DNA of 64,000 nucleotides from Gamarada debralockiae. Taxonomy: Eukaryota; Ascomycota; Leotiomycetes; Helotiales; Hyphodiscaceae. Of the stretch, positions 10,470 to 21,139 are shown one piece after another. The stretch is from contig NXFV01001986.1 of NCBI GenBank assembly GCA_002803225.1, forward strand, positions 1 through 64,000. Direction: 5' to 3'. Under the pieces are notes generated by a model, which searched no databases, was not told the origin of the DNA, and saw nothing but the letters and a program-made list of their open reading frames with translations. The position numbers and the translations under genes were made by a program. Each line of letters begins with the position of its first letter. Position 1 is the first letter of the stretch.

Positions 10470-11503
10470 CATTGGCTGTCCCAACTCCGCTATTGAGAGC
10501 GCTTATGTAGGTTTGATATTCCGAGCCCATAATCGAACAAGACTTTAATTGATTGCAGTCTCCACTGAGAAAGAAGCCTTCCCAGGTGTCAGACCTCGAA
10601 GACGTCTCCTAATTCGATTGGCCCGCGGCTTCGTGCCTCCCTTTGCCGTCTGCGAGTCGCTCGGTCTTCAAACTGATGACTGCCCCTTCGTCCGGTGGCT
10701 GCCTTGGCCCGATGTACTCCATGAGAACTAGAAGCAGAGGATGGAATATGAGTGGGACGGTTGTCCAATATGCTGGAGTTACAATTTGCTGAAGTAAGGA
10801 AGGCGGAAGAGCAAGCCGAGAGTCACGAGCTGGTTGAGGGTCGTGAGGGCAAGCGAAGCAGAAGGGGATAGAGCTTTAGGACGGTAATTCTTCAGCTTCT
10901 ATGCGAGGCAGAAGGATTTGGTTGCGTTTAAGGATGGCCTGGGATTCACATAGTGAGGAGGATTAGCAGTACCAGCGGAAACAATAGTAGAAACCTTGAG
11001 CCTGCAGTAATACAAACTTTCACACTCGCTACACCTTGCTCTTCTTTGATGGCCTCTCTTGTCCTAACTTCTGTCGTCGACTTCTTGAAATTTCATGTTT
11101 CCCCAGGTTTCGCTCCGTCGATAAAGAGATATAAACCGCCCCAGCAAGCAAAGGAGGAGCCGGAGATGGGAGGAGCCGGAGATGGGCGGAGAGACAGAGA
11201 AGGTCTGAGACACTGAGATGTTCGGAACGCTGATTCATCGGCTGAACGACAGATTGGTAGCCGCATACTTGAGTCGAGCTGAGGTGTTCGAATGGTTGAC
11301 AATTTGAGTCTGGGGATATTGCATGACGCACTGCCGTTGTTCTTGTTCTCCCGGAACATAGGTGCTATGCAATGGATGCCGGATTTCACTACTTGACGAT
11401 CACTCAATGCCAACGGCTGATGAAATCGTTTCTCATTGAATGCTCCACCCTTTAACTTTTACTCTGGATTGGGTGTTTTAATAAGTTCTTCCATCTCGCA
11501 TAT
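10470..11503. other. intergenic or remnant of interrupted gene
   Basis: The first 270 bases may hold the 3' part of the gene cut at 9101: an open frame from about 10552 to 10731 follows a gcag that could be an acceptor site. It encodes an Arg/Pro-rich peptide with no known motif. The rest (10740-11500) shows no gene. A short imperfect repeat (gagccggagatggg, twice) lies at 11157-11185. Confidence 0.35.
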
Positions 11504-12650
11504 TTATATCTGGTGTTGCAAGCTCTCCGTCCTTCCATGCCCCTCACCACTCTTCAACATCTTCTCCAAAATCTCCAAATCTGCAAGCGCCTGCTCAGGA
11601 GCTTGTGCTGGGTTTGCTTTTCCAGCAGCAATGCTTTCTGCCCAAGCCTTGACCTCCTGCTTCACACCACTACCCTCCTCAGGGAAATCCTTTTCGGTAA
11701 ATCTACCTTCCTTCTCTTCTCCTTCCCGAACTGTGACCTTGCTTCTACCAATTGTAACGCTGCCATTCTCACAAGCCACTGTGTATTCGCTGCCATTCAG
11801 AGTCGTACCAAATGATACAGAGAATGTACCAGATATTCCCGACTTCGTTTGCCATATCGAATTGACCGTGTCGACAGGAGGAAGATGTTCTTGCAGAAGA
11901 GTAGTGTATGCTGATAAGGTAGTCGGTTTCGCAGATTCGCCTAATAATATCCTTGTGCCAGCAACGAAATGTACGCCACCATCGAGTAGAAACCCTCCTT
12001 GATATTCGGGCTTCTTGCGCCATTCAGTTTCTAGCACCCGTCAGTCAACACCCTTTCGAGATCGCCAATCAAGCAACCCACCAAAATACTTCTCCCCCTT
12101 CTTCACATTCCCAAAAACCTTAACTCTGAATCCTAGCACCCTTCCCAACCTCTGGACTTCTTGTCTTCCATACTCGAAGCTCTCCAAGAACCTAAAATTC
12201 TCAGCAACTCCCCAGGTTGCCCCACCCTTAACCTTATCACTCTTATAAAACTGTATCAGATGTTCCGCCCTCTTCATATCCTCCGCAATTGGTTTCTCGG
12301 ATAACACATGTTTACCAGCGGCCAAAGCTGCTTCGATGTATTCGGGCTGGCTGAGGATGGGAAGGGCGAGGATCACGGCGTGGATGTCGTCGCGGAGTAG
12401 GAGGTCGTGATAGGTCTTTCCAGATCCTGAGTCATCGGAGTATAGATCGACGGAAACGCCTAGGTTCTTTGCGGATTTGAGGGAGCGCGAGTAGATGGCT
12501 TTGAGGGTCAAGTGGGAGCAGGCTTTCACTGCGGGCTGAAAGGTGGGGTTAGTGAGGGGTGGTCTGGAACTGAGGGTTGGAGCAAGGACGAACCAAGTGT
12601 TCTTCTGCTACGAAGATACCGCTGCCGATTATTGCTACTCCGATTGACAT
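11504..12650 (-). CDS. Gfo/Idh/MocA-family NAD(P)-dependent oxidoreductase, YMR315W-like
   Basis: Three exons (12594-12650, 12082-12535, 11504-12030) with 58-nt and 51-nt introns give 345 residues. Residues 4-13 form the Rossmann start (VAIIGSGIF). EKP at 99-101 is the family cofactor/substrate signature with its catalytic Lys. GGFLLDGGVH at 182-191 is the C-terminal motif with its Asp and His. The pattern GSGIF...EEHLP, then VAEN, then TEWRKKPEYQGGF resembles yeast YMR315W and its fungal relatives, which are NADPH-linked cytosolic oxidoreductases of uncertain substrate. Joining the exons removes both frame breaks, and the donors (GTTCGT, GTGGGT) are acceptable. No neighbour suggests a pathway. 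It looks intact and is likely housekeeping or stress metabolism. Confidence 0.9.
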
Positions 12651-14614
12651 GTTGATACTTGTTCCGAGGATGAGGTCTGTGAGTTTGAGGTCGTGGTTGA
12701 AGAGGGGTAGCTGTGGCTTTTATTTTCGTTGAGCAACGCTAGACTGATGTCCCCTTCGTCCTAGGATTAACGAGCCTGCCGTGTTCCATTTCAACCGGAT
12801 GACGATTTGATCGAATTGTATTCGATCATGCCAATAGTGGGAGGATTCTTGGCAGCTCTCTGCTGCCTACAATTGGTAGTTACATAATTGTATGAAGGCC
12901 TGGTGGGGATGGAAAGAAGAGAGGAAGGTCAACCCCGATGTACGAGCTCGTGAAGTCGGCTCGCTTCGGTAACCTTTTAACCTCAGCCGAAATCATTCTC
13001 ACCCTCATTCTTAACATCTCATGCTCACAAATACTCACAACAAGGACAAGTGCTCTCAGGACGGTTTATCAGACAAGTACTCGATCTGGCTGTCTTAATT
13101 TCGGTTTCTCGTTATGTCATTCGATCACAGAATCTCAGTTGAAAATCTCCTGGCCGTCGGCGTGTCTCTTCCTTTCCTCAATATTTCCCTCCAAAATTTG
13201 GAGAAATATCAGCGTGTCTATTGTTCTACCATGAAGAGTCCATACCTTCATCCCATCATTGTTGAAGCCCGGGGTCTCGTGGCCAGTCATCCTATTACTA
13301 ACTGAACCGAATAAGTTCCACCAGATGGTTCTGAACTCACACTATTTCACGGCCTCACGCTTAGATGACAGTCTCGTCCTTCCTATCAATACAAGCAGAG
13401 CACTGAGGTGTGTTCTGAGTCTCATAGTCTGGACCCTTTCTCAACTGACCATCTTCTTGTGTTCTGCCAAGGGAACAGTCCAGAGCTTTCCAACGCCAGC
13501 AAGTCCCATGTTTCAGTTTGGTGATATGAGCCTTAAGGACTCGAGAGTCATTTAATGCGAGAAGTCTACTCCAGGTTGGCAATCAGTTGTTCCTATGTCT
13601 TGATTGCTAGCAGAAGGATTCCGGACAGCCCGAGGGATGGAAGATAGAGCACGGGATTTCATCCCACTTCTTAAAATTGTTGCAGATAAGAGTAGAATTG
13701 ACAATTGATTAACTCGTACCCAAAGCCCTCCATCTACTATATCCTCAGGAAAGTATCGAATCGATAGGTACCGACTGCGGTCTACCTCCGTAGGAGATCT
13801 ACAGCCATTCCTCACGTGATGCATTGCTGCATCCGGTGCCTTCTTCACATGGCAATTCGGCAATCGCAAATTCGCTCAAATTTGAGATCATCTTTCCCGT
13901 TGATCTTAAAACCAACCATCAACTACTACTTCGGAACAAATTACATGACCATCCCGTGGCCTCAAATAATATTCACATGCACGAACGCAAGCATAGCGAG
14001 TTTAAATATCGGCCAGGATTAGTTTCAGGGGCCCAGGTTCAACTCCGCTCGAGCCAGGGACGAGCCACGCCAGTATCTCCGCAAGTAAAGCCGTTTGTCG
14101 AATCACCGCACAGAAACCTCCAAAAGGAATGCACCGGTCAGGGTTGAAGTTTGAATCACGATTAGCGTATGCAGGGCCGATGCAAATCATCTGGACCTCT
14201 TGGTGTTCAGAGCTGCCATTCGATCTTGATTTCGGGCGCTTGTTTTAGTGGCAGCGACATCCGAATCTACCCCAATCAGAAATCACGTCTCCCGCACGCA
14301 AGCCAACCTCGGAGACAGCTCAAAAGTTTGGAGCCATCCCCTCCGCAAATCTGCACTGAAAGAGAACGTTGCAGTCACATTCCTATGGAACGCCTCATTA
14401 CAGGATCCAAAATTGTTCGCAGAAATACTAGGATGGGGCTTATCCGTCGTGGATTCCGGTCGGAAGTCCTCTTTGGGAAGCTCATTTGCGCACGATAGAA
14501 CATATCTATCAATGAGGGGCAAGTCCCCTTCCATAAAGACCGGTCATTTTCCACCACCTGCATGCCGAAGCTCTTCTTGTGTATTTTGGTTCACTGTTTA
14601 TAAAAGATCGCGGT
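12651..14614. other. long intergenic stretch, no gene recognised
   Basis: Several ORFs of 60-130 codons overlap on both strands, but none shows a domain, signal peptide or exon pattern that holds together. The region between the minus-strand oxidoreductase and the plus-strand phosphodiesterase must contain both promoters. I see nothing else. Confidence 0.4.
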
Positions 14615-15739
14615 ATGGGATTGCGCAAAGTCTTTCTTAATATCATATACATAATCCTCATCATGGGCAACACAGGCTCAACCCAGACCGATGTGGCCTG
14701 CAATGGCAACGCGGCCTTGTGCTCCCGTTCATACTCCAATGTTACAATGATCGGGACCCACGATTCGGCCTTCGTGGGCATCTTACCGACAGACAATCAA
14801 TTGGTTTCTGTGACTACTCAGTTGGATGATGGGATTCGATTCCTTCAAGCACAGACACATGTCAAAGACGGTGTTCTTGAAATGTGCCACACTTCTTGCA
14901 CAGAGCTTGATGCTGGCCCATTGACAAGTCAGTAAATGCTTTCTTAGATGTGAATATTTTCTTTGTTGTTAATTGAGTAACTTTTGGTCATCCTACAATC
15001 TCTATTCAATTCCTTCCAAATCCTTAGGAGACCTGACATGCTGATCTTGAAATCCTCTAGCCTACCTCTCCACCATCAAGACGTGGCTGGACAGCAATGA
15101 GAATCAAGTTCTCACCCTTCTTCTTACCAATGGCGACTTTGTCGATGTGTCGATGTTTGGCGATGCTATGACAAGCTCTGGACTCAACAGCTATGCCTAT
15201 ACACCACCTTCTCAGCTCACCATGTCCGAATGGCCGACCCTTCAAGAACTCATCGACGCCGGCACTCGCCTTGTGATGTTCCTTGGTCAGCATTCTGTCG
15301 TTCCGTTGAAATCCTAGCTAACCAATTCCAGACTACGATGCAGACACGAGCGTGGTCCCATACATTCTCCCTGAGTTCAACTACTTCTTTGAAACCGCAT
15401 ATGATGTGACCAGCTTTGACTCTTGCGCTCTTGACAGACCTTCGGGATCAAGTGGAGCGGGGCTGATGATGATTGTTAACCATTTCTTGGACGTCGACAT
15501 CTTGGGCATTCTGATCCCTGATGTGGCTGAGGATTCGACGACAAACGCCGCAACAGGCTCAGGAAGTATTGGTGCGCAAGCAAACTTGTGCATTTCTACT
15601 TGGGGCCGAAGCCCAAATCTGATTTTGGTTGACAATTTCAACGTTGGTCGGTTTTCCTCTAGCTCTATCTCAGTGAGTTCTTTGCTGATTGAAAATAGGC
15701 GATGTCTTTACTGCGCAGAATACTCTGAACCACCTCTGA
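14615..15739 (+). CDS. secreted PLC-like phosphodiesterase (TIM-barrel)
   Basis: Four exons (14615-14927, 15061-15285, 15332-15646, 15699-15739) with introns of 133, 46 and 52 nt encode 297 residues. A hydrophobic start (VFLNIIYIILIMGNTGS) is probably a signal peptide cut near residue 24. The mature protein opens with a Cys-rich ACNGNAALCSRSYSNVT segment and GTHDS at 47-51, whose His is the usual first catalytic His of PI-PLC-like barrels. Later parts (STIKTWLDSN, then TRLVMFLDYDAD, PYILPEF, NHFLD) match fungal PLC-like phosphodiesterases. ATG 14615 was chosen because it is the only ATG that leaves a proper signal peptide. Family substrates are uncertain; phosphoinositide or phosphodiester hydrolysis is inferred from the fold. 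It looks intact, with a very short last exon. Confidence 0.85.
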
Positions 15740-16193
15740 CGAGCCAGGGAGTAATGTTGATAATGTCTTAGTTAATTATTCCATATTTGTGTACCAATCA
15801 ATCTGAATGAGCCCTGAGAAGGTCGTGGAAGCACACATGGTTTTCACACGGTCAAAATCTTCTCTCAACTACAGTCCCAAAAGCGTACCTAATGAGAGAT
15901 AGTGAAACCTATCACAATATCAGGGCGGTGCTTTTCTTTCAATCCACTGGAGGTGTTATCAAGTTGCCCAAAATAGGAAATTACCTGCGCTTTCTAATCA
16001 TACTCGAAGGGCGCAAGAACCGGAACGTGCATTAAGTACGAGACGAAGTTCACGCAGGTGAGATTTCTAATATAAGACTGGTCCCCCACGTTCTGATGTT
16101 CGCGTTAAACAGTTTTACAACATCGCATTCTGACTTTTCAAATTGCGTTTCGATAGCTGTTGTTGTTCTGCCACGGAAAAGGCATGTCACAAT
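15740..16193. other. intergenic, no feature
   Basis: No ORF or structure of note lies between the phosphodiesterase and the decayed hydrolase. Confidence 0.4.
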
Positions 16194-17158
16194 GACGGAC
16201 CCTGCGTCCACACTTCCACACCCAATGCTCCTCAATGGACTCAATCATATCCCACCCCCTTCCGTCGAGGAATTTGACACTGTATTCGGCGGGTTTCTCC
16301 CCGACATCAGTTCCGTCCTCACGGGGAGTGACTCGATTCTACGATTTCGCCCCAAACTCATCGCCCTCAGCACGTCGTGTTACCCTGCTTCATGGTGGCG
16401 GAACCAGCGCCATCGGTATGGCACCTCTCGCTTTCAAGCTCACAGCAGCGGGAAATGACGTTGTTATCTACGTTCTCTGGGGGCCATGGCCTTTTATCCA
16501 CGCCACTCGAGACCCACACGCCAGCTTTGTTCCATGCCCAATTGCTGAATTGGTTGCGTATTTGGGATGGGGGAAGGTTCATCTGCTTGGATTCTCTATT
16601 GGAGGGTCTGTCGCTGTCACGTTTGCAGCAAGCCATCCAAGCGTTGTCGAGTCGTTGGTTATTATGGCAGGCGCCGGGTTATTGAAGAAGAGCGACAGGG
16701 GCTGGTGGGATGCGTTAATCCTAGATGGAGGGTGCGGATTGGAAGGGATGAGTCGAAAGAAGACCATGACTTTCGTCAATGGCGGTAATCCGTAGGCGAA
16801 GTCAGATTAGAAGGAGCGATTGTTAAAAGGAGAAGTGGATACGGTGCAGATCGAGAAGTGGGGGAGAGATATGCACAAGGGTCATGTAACAAGCCTTGTG
16901 AGCATGTTTAGGTATGCTGGGGTGTACGATCAACATGCGAAGTACAGGAAACTTGCAAGTGGAGATGTCCCAGTCCTGGTCATCATGGGGGAGAAGGGCC
17001 AGGTTATTGAGCCTGAATACACAAAGAGAGAGTTGTCAAAATTGGGCTGGATGGAGAGATCAGGGTTGAGGAGGGTGCGACGCATGAGATTGCCCAGATC
17101 ACATACACAAGAAGTTGCGGATCTTGCTGGTGAGGTCTGGGGAAGTTTGGAGAAGTAA
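16194..17158 (+). pseudogene. decayed alpha/beta hydrolase, frameshifts and RIP-type stops
   Basis: A complete alpha/beta hydrolase is recognisable but broken. From ATG 16194 the frame must shift near 16320. The oxyanion region VTLLHGGGTSAIG and nucleophile elbow GFSIGGSVA (near 16591) then read in one frame. The segment between about 16483 and 16540 only makes sense one frame over (GGHGLLSTPLETHTPA). In-frame TAG codons stand at 16793 and 16808, both explainable as RIP-type changes of Gln or Trp codons. Near 17048-17095 the likely catalytic His (EGATHEI) lies in yet another frame before RSHTQEVADL resumes. Several small compensating indels plus transitions show a gene long out of use, unless the assembly has indel errors here. 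The original enzyme was probably a cytosolic hydrolase of unknown substrate. Confidence 0.85.
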
Positions 17159-18204
17159 AACAGTGCTGAGGATCGAGGTTATATCAACTGTTACCGACTC
17201 CGGATACCGGTTTAGGACTTTGACGGTAGCTGGTAGAGGGCGTTCTGCTTCATACGATTCCTGGCTCATGAGTATGCAGAAGATATCTGGCCACTGCGAC
17301 ATTCAGACCAAAGGATACCTACTCATCCAGGCAATTCGAGGGTCAAATAGAATGATAGGAGTACGGAGTTCGTGTGGTGGTATGAAGCAGAGTTGCACAG
17401 TATACCCTGAGCGGGATGTTACATATATGAGTTATATCGCCTATTTAAGATTCAACTGCAGCACATCTCTCGCATATTCACTGCCTACCGAACTCAAAGA
17501 CCCAAGCGGGAACCTACATTCATTGTGTGCACGACATATTGAAGATCTGAATGCAAAACTTTGTGCAGGTAGACTGCCTAACAAGCATGGGAATATCTAC
17601 TTTATAGTACAGTCCACACGTCCGCACGCCCTCTGACGAGCCGGATCTACGCGCCTCTAACTTATTGGAATCATTAGATTGAGTTCTTTGGATTCCTGTC
17701 CGGCCTTGATATTGCTTTGGCAGCACCAAGTGGCTGCTCTTGTCACAGATTGATTGTAAGTCACGGATGACAGCTTTGATGCTCAGTACACCGAGGTGTC
17801 ACCCAACATCTGTTAGTGTTGCGCAAATTTCAGCCAATATCCACGAATGTGGGCTCTTCATATCTTTGATGCATCTCGAAGGTTACCTTTTGCCCTGGAA
17901 TCCCAACCTTTGATGTTAAATTCTGTCAAATTCAATTGGTTGCGCTGCAACGTGACAGAGAAATCTGCGGGCATGTGAACGCCCATTTCAAGGTTTGGCA
18001 GCACTGTTCAATAGTTCATTGATATATATTGCTCAAATGTCCTCTCAGATCAGAGCTTCCTAATTCTAGCTAATTTCAAGATCTTCACTCTTTCCATTGC
18101 AGCTCTGCCTATAAGAATCTCCCCTCTTTCTTGCATCATCGTCAAGCCTCCACTCAGATATTGAATCCTCTTGTACAACAAGCTGTTGTTACAACGCACT
18201 TCAA
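17159..18204. other. intergenic, no gene recognised
   Basis: The frame at 17115-17636 has no recognisable domain and overlaps the dead hydrolase end. The last 200 bases before 18205 are pyrimidine-rich and probably contained the promoter of the dead cysteine-rich gene. Confidence 0.4.
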
Positions 18205-20060
18205 AACACTTTCCACTGTTTGGTTCCTAACCGCCTTTCCCTTCGCGACCTACACCCTCACCTAGGCCGAAGCCAACGCCTGCTGTCAAAAGAATCCCAA
18301 ATTCGCCGGCTACCTTGCCGTACAGAACGCCAAAAGCCAGTGGGACGCTTATGTACAACCTCCTCCCCCAAGGCTACCGGATGAGCATGTATGCTTCGAG
18401 CTCGAATACATTGATCCGAAGACGGGGGTAGAAGGATGTTACCCTGACGGGAATCCTTTCTCTGTCAATCCGGTGTCCAAAGAGGGCAAATGTCGTTTTG
18501 AAGGGTCCAAGTTTTCTTGGGATACGAACGCCCAGAAAGGCGAATGCTGTGGTGGGTTGAGTGGTGTCTAATGCGAGTACAAATGTTCTTGCTAAGTCAA
18601 AGAGGAGCAACTTGCCTCTCCTATATGTAAGTCCAAATTACAACCTTAAACGAAGCTTAATTTAACATGTTTGCCTCATAGGCCCCGGGGATAGAGGGCA
18701 GACCTGGAAGACATGTGGTAAGACCTCTGTGGTATGTGTATCTGTGGCGACAACCTCGGCAGCCCGGAACTAGCCGCTGATCAAGCGACCTGCGCTACAA
18801 GATGCGCCGCTATCGATGGATGTTACTCTGTCGACTACTGGCGAGGCAGCTGCTACTTCAAGAAGCAAATGGCGGCAGCCACCGTTGCCAATGCGATCAT
18901 CAATAAATAGGTTGAGGTACCGGAGAAGCCTTCTGCTTGTACTGCTGGTGGTCCTCCGAAGGATGGTACACCTTCTCCACCACTAACTTGTGGGTCTCTC
19001 GTCAACCCAGTTACTTCATCCTGTAGTCTATCAAACCAATGCTGATATGAATTAGTCCCACTGGGAATGGCCAAACATGGACCACCGGTGGTAAAACGCA
19101 CAAGTTGACTTGCGGCAAGTACGTCGGAGGATCAAGCATCATCCCATGTGAGCCTCAGCCTGATCTCGCCACCTATGCAACGAAGTGTGCCTCTGTAAAC
19201 GGATGCAAATCAGTCGACTGGTACAACAAGAGTTGCTGTTACAAGACGCAATCGACCCCATCTACCAACAACTCCGCTCTCGACAACTGGACTGAAGTGC
19301 CACCATCCCCACCTCCACCACCAACTTGTGAGTGCTTCCCCCAACCTTAGCTCTCATCTAAATTTGCCGACGAAAAGCTGCCAATCTGGCAACGGTCAAA
19401 CTTGGAAGACTGGCAGTAAAACTTACAAGCTTTACTGCGGCAAGATGGCCGGCGGTGGTTCCATTATCACTTGCGAACCACAACCCGATGCTGCTATCTG
19501 CGCCACGAAGTGTGCTGGAATAGCAGGCTGTAAATCTATTTGATTGGCAGTACAAATCCTGCTGTTACAAGACCAAGGCCACGGCTCCTATCTACGACAA
19601 TACTGCCATCGATAACTGGATCAAAAGGTCCCCGATGTTGATGCACCTCCATCGCATTCTTGTAAGCAACCTTCTGTAGTCTTGGCAATTGAGAAAGGTG
19701 CTCATATTTGATTCCTAGGTCCATCGGGCAATGGCCAGGTGTGGGAAAGGGGTGGAAAGACCTACAAACTGTTCTGTTCGAAGATGGTTGGTGGGCAGAG
19801 AATTGTATCCTGTGAGCAGCAGCCTGTGCGCTACGAAATGTGCTGGTGTTGCCGGTTGCAAGTCCGTTGATTGTAAGTGTCCATAAAAAGAAAGAATCTC
19901 GAGCTTCGAGACCCGAGTCGCTTCTTCCGTTTGTTTTAGTCTCTGGAGAGTATAATGACTGATGCGGTACACAGGGTACAACAAGAGCTGCTGCTACAAG
20001 ATACCAGCTACTGCTCCAACGTACGATAATGCAGCCATTGATAACTGGCTTGAAGTCTAG
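18205..20060 (+). pseudogene. decayed secreted protein with four tandem PAN/Apple-like modules
   Basis: The remains start with a hydrophobic leader (TVWFLTAFPFATYTLT), then a stop where a Gln would fit, then a Cys-rich head (ANACCQKNPKF, CFELEYIDP, ECCGG). Four similar modules follow. Each has a GQTWKT-type start, a Cys-Gly pair, CEPQPD-like and CATKCAGVAGCKSVDW-like parts, SCCYK and an ending like AIDNW. That Cys spacing fits PAN/Apple-type domains of fungal secreted proteins. Each module lies in its own exon, with probable introns of similar phase between them (for example 18629-18681). Stops and shifts occur throughout (for example the TAG after LT, the TAA after GLSGV, and a frame change near 19541). 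The gene is dead unless the assembly is wrong. Carbohydrate or adhesion binding would be the usual guess for such proteins. Confidence 0.75.
18682..20060 (+). repeat. four tandem exon-sized modules
   Basis: Modules lie at about 18682-18907, 19050-19327, 19377-19668 and 19719-20060. All four open with the same GQ.W(K)T-type phrase and three end in an AIDNW-like phrase. The first module is the most diverged; the other three are close relatives. Confidence 0.75.
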
Positions 20061-20734
20061 GGCTATCAAAGCTAGATTGAAGAAGCGTCTTCGACGACTT
20101 ACCAAAACGGCGAGGTGGGAGAAGTGTGGGGGACACTCGGGGTTACCTTCTTTAGTCGTGTATTATTATTGTGTTTGTCATTTCGTGGTTTTCGTTAGTG
20201 GAATTTCATTTTTAAAAGATAACAGAGATGCCACATGAATAAACGTGAAGATGATGTGATACCAAGATAGCCGGATCCACGAACTTGTCAAGTCCATCTG
20301 CAAGCTCGATCCCATGTATTTCGACAACGAGCACTGTAGTGAAGTCTTCTAGCAGACTCTCATTGGCGACACTCTCGATCTCCAACATCCAGTCCTTACC
20401 GACTTCGGTAGTGAATGTTTCCGGTTCTGGTTCCTACGGCTCATACACCACCTTGCGATCTCTCGCTCGATCGATAATAACCCCCTTCATAAGTGGTACG
20501 AATACGTCTGCATCGCAAAAGAACTAGAACCAGGGTTTGAATGAAGTTCAGAAAGAAGGCGAGGAACTAATCCCAAGCGCGAACATTTGAAGGAATTTCC
20601 CTGGCGTGAAATCTTTCTCTTCTAGACAAAAATGTGAGGAGTATGACGATAAGGCAAAATATTTCAAGGGGCGTTTGGATAGAATGTTGCCGTATCTGTT
20701 TCGCACACCTGAAGGGTTGCTGAGGACCACAGTT

Positions 20735-20990
20735 GATAGGGGCTACAGGGGACCTCTGTAGAGTGTGATCGCAAAAAAACTGTGCATTGCGTCTACAGGG
20801 GCCCGATCACACCTTATAGGGAGCTTACAGGGTGCCTTGAAAATTAGGTGAGAATTCCCATGACTTTTGACTGTGACCTCCGTAGACGGGCAGCAAATGA
20901 AGCGGAGATGCCATGCGATGAGGAGGGGTGACAGGGGGTTTGATTTTGGGATAGCGTGCTGCATCCCTGAGTTGGCCCCTGTAGGGTATC
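20735..20990. repeat. possible MITE remnant with weak inverted ends
   Basis: The left end reads gataggggctacaggggacc and the right end, reverse-complemented, reads gataccctacaggggcc. Further tacaggg/acaggg copies lie inside (20805-20940), and gtgtgatcg at 20763 is inverted as cgatcacac at 20805. The match is partial and there is no clear target duplication. Confidence 0.35.
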
Positions 20991-21139
20991 CTGAGGCTGT
21001 ACCTCGATAACGCAACTTAGGCCATTTAGCGAGACGCGCTTAAGCGAAATTTCTACTGGTAAACAACCTGAATTCGCGCATCAATATTCCGATTCTATCG
21101 ACGTCTCGAATTTCCTCGAAGCAAAATCGACAAAGAGAG

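Noticed and set aside
12938..13555. Overlapping plus-strand ORFs near 13 kb
   Set aside because: Amino-acid make-up is not protein-like and no splice pattern joins them.
14030..14050. tRNA B-box look-alike (ggttcaactcc)
   Set aside because: No A-box at the right distance and no acceptor stem.
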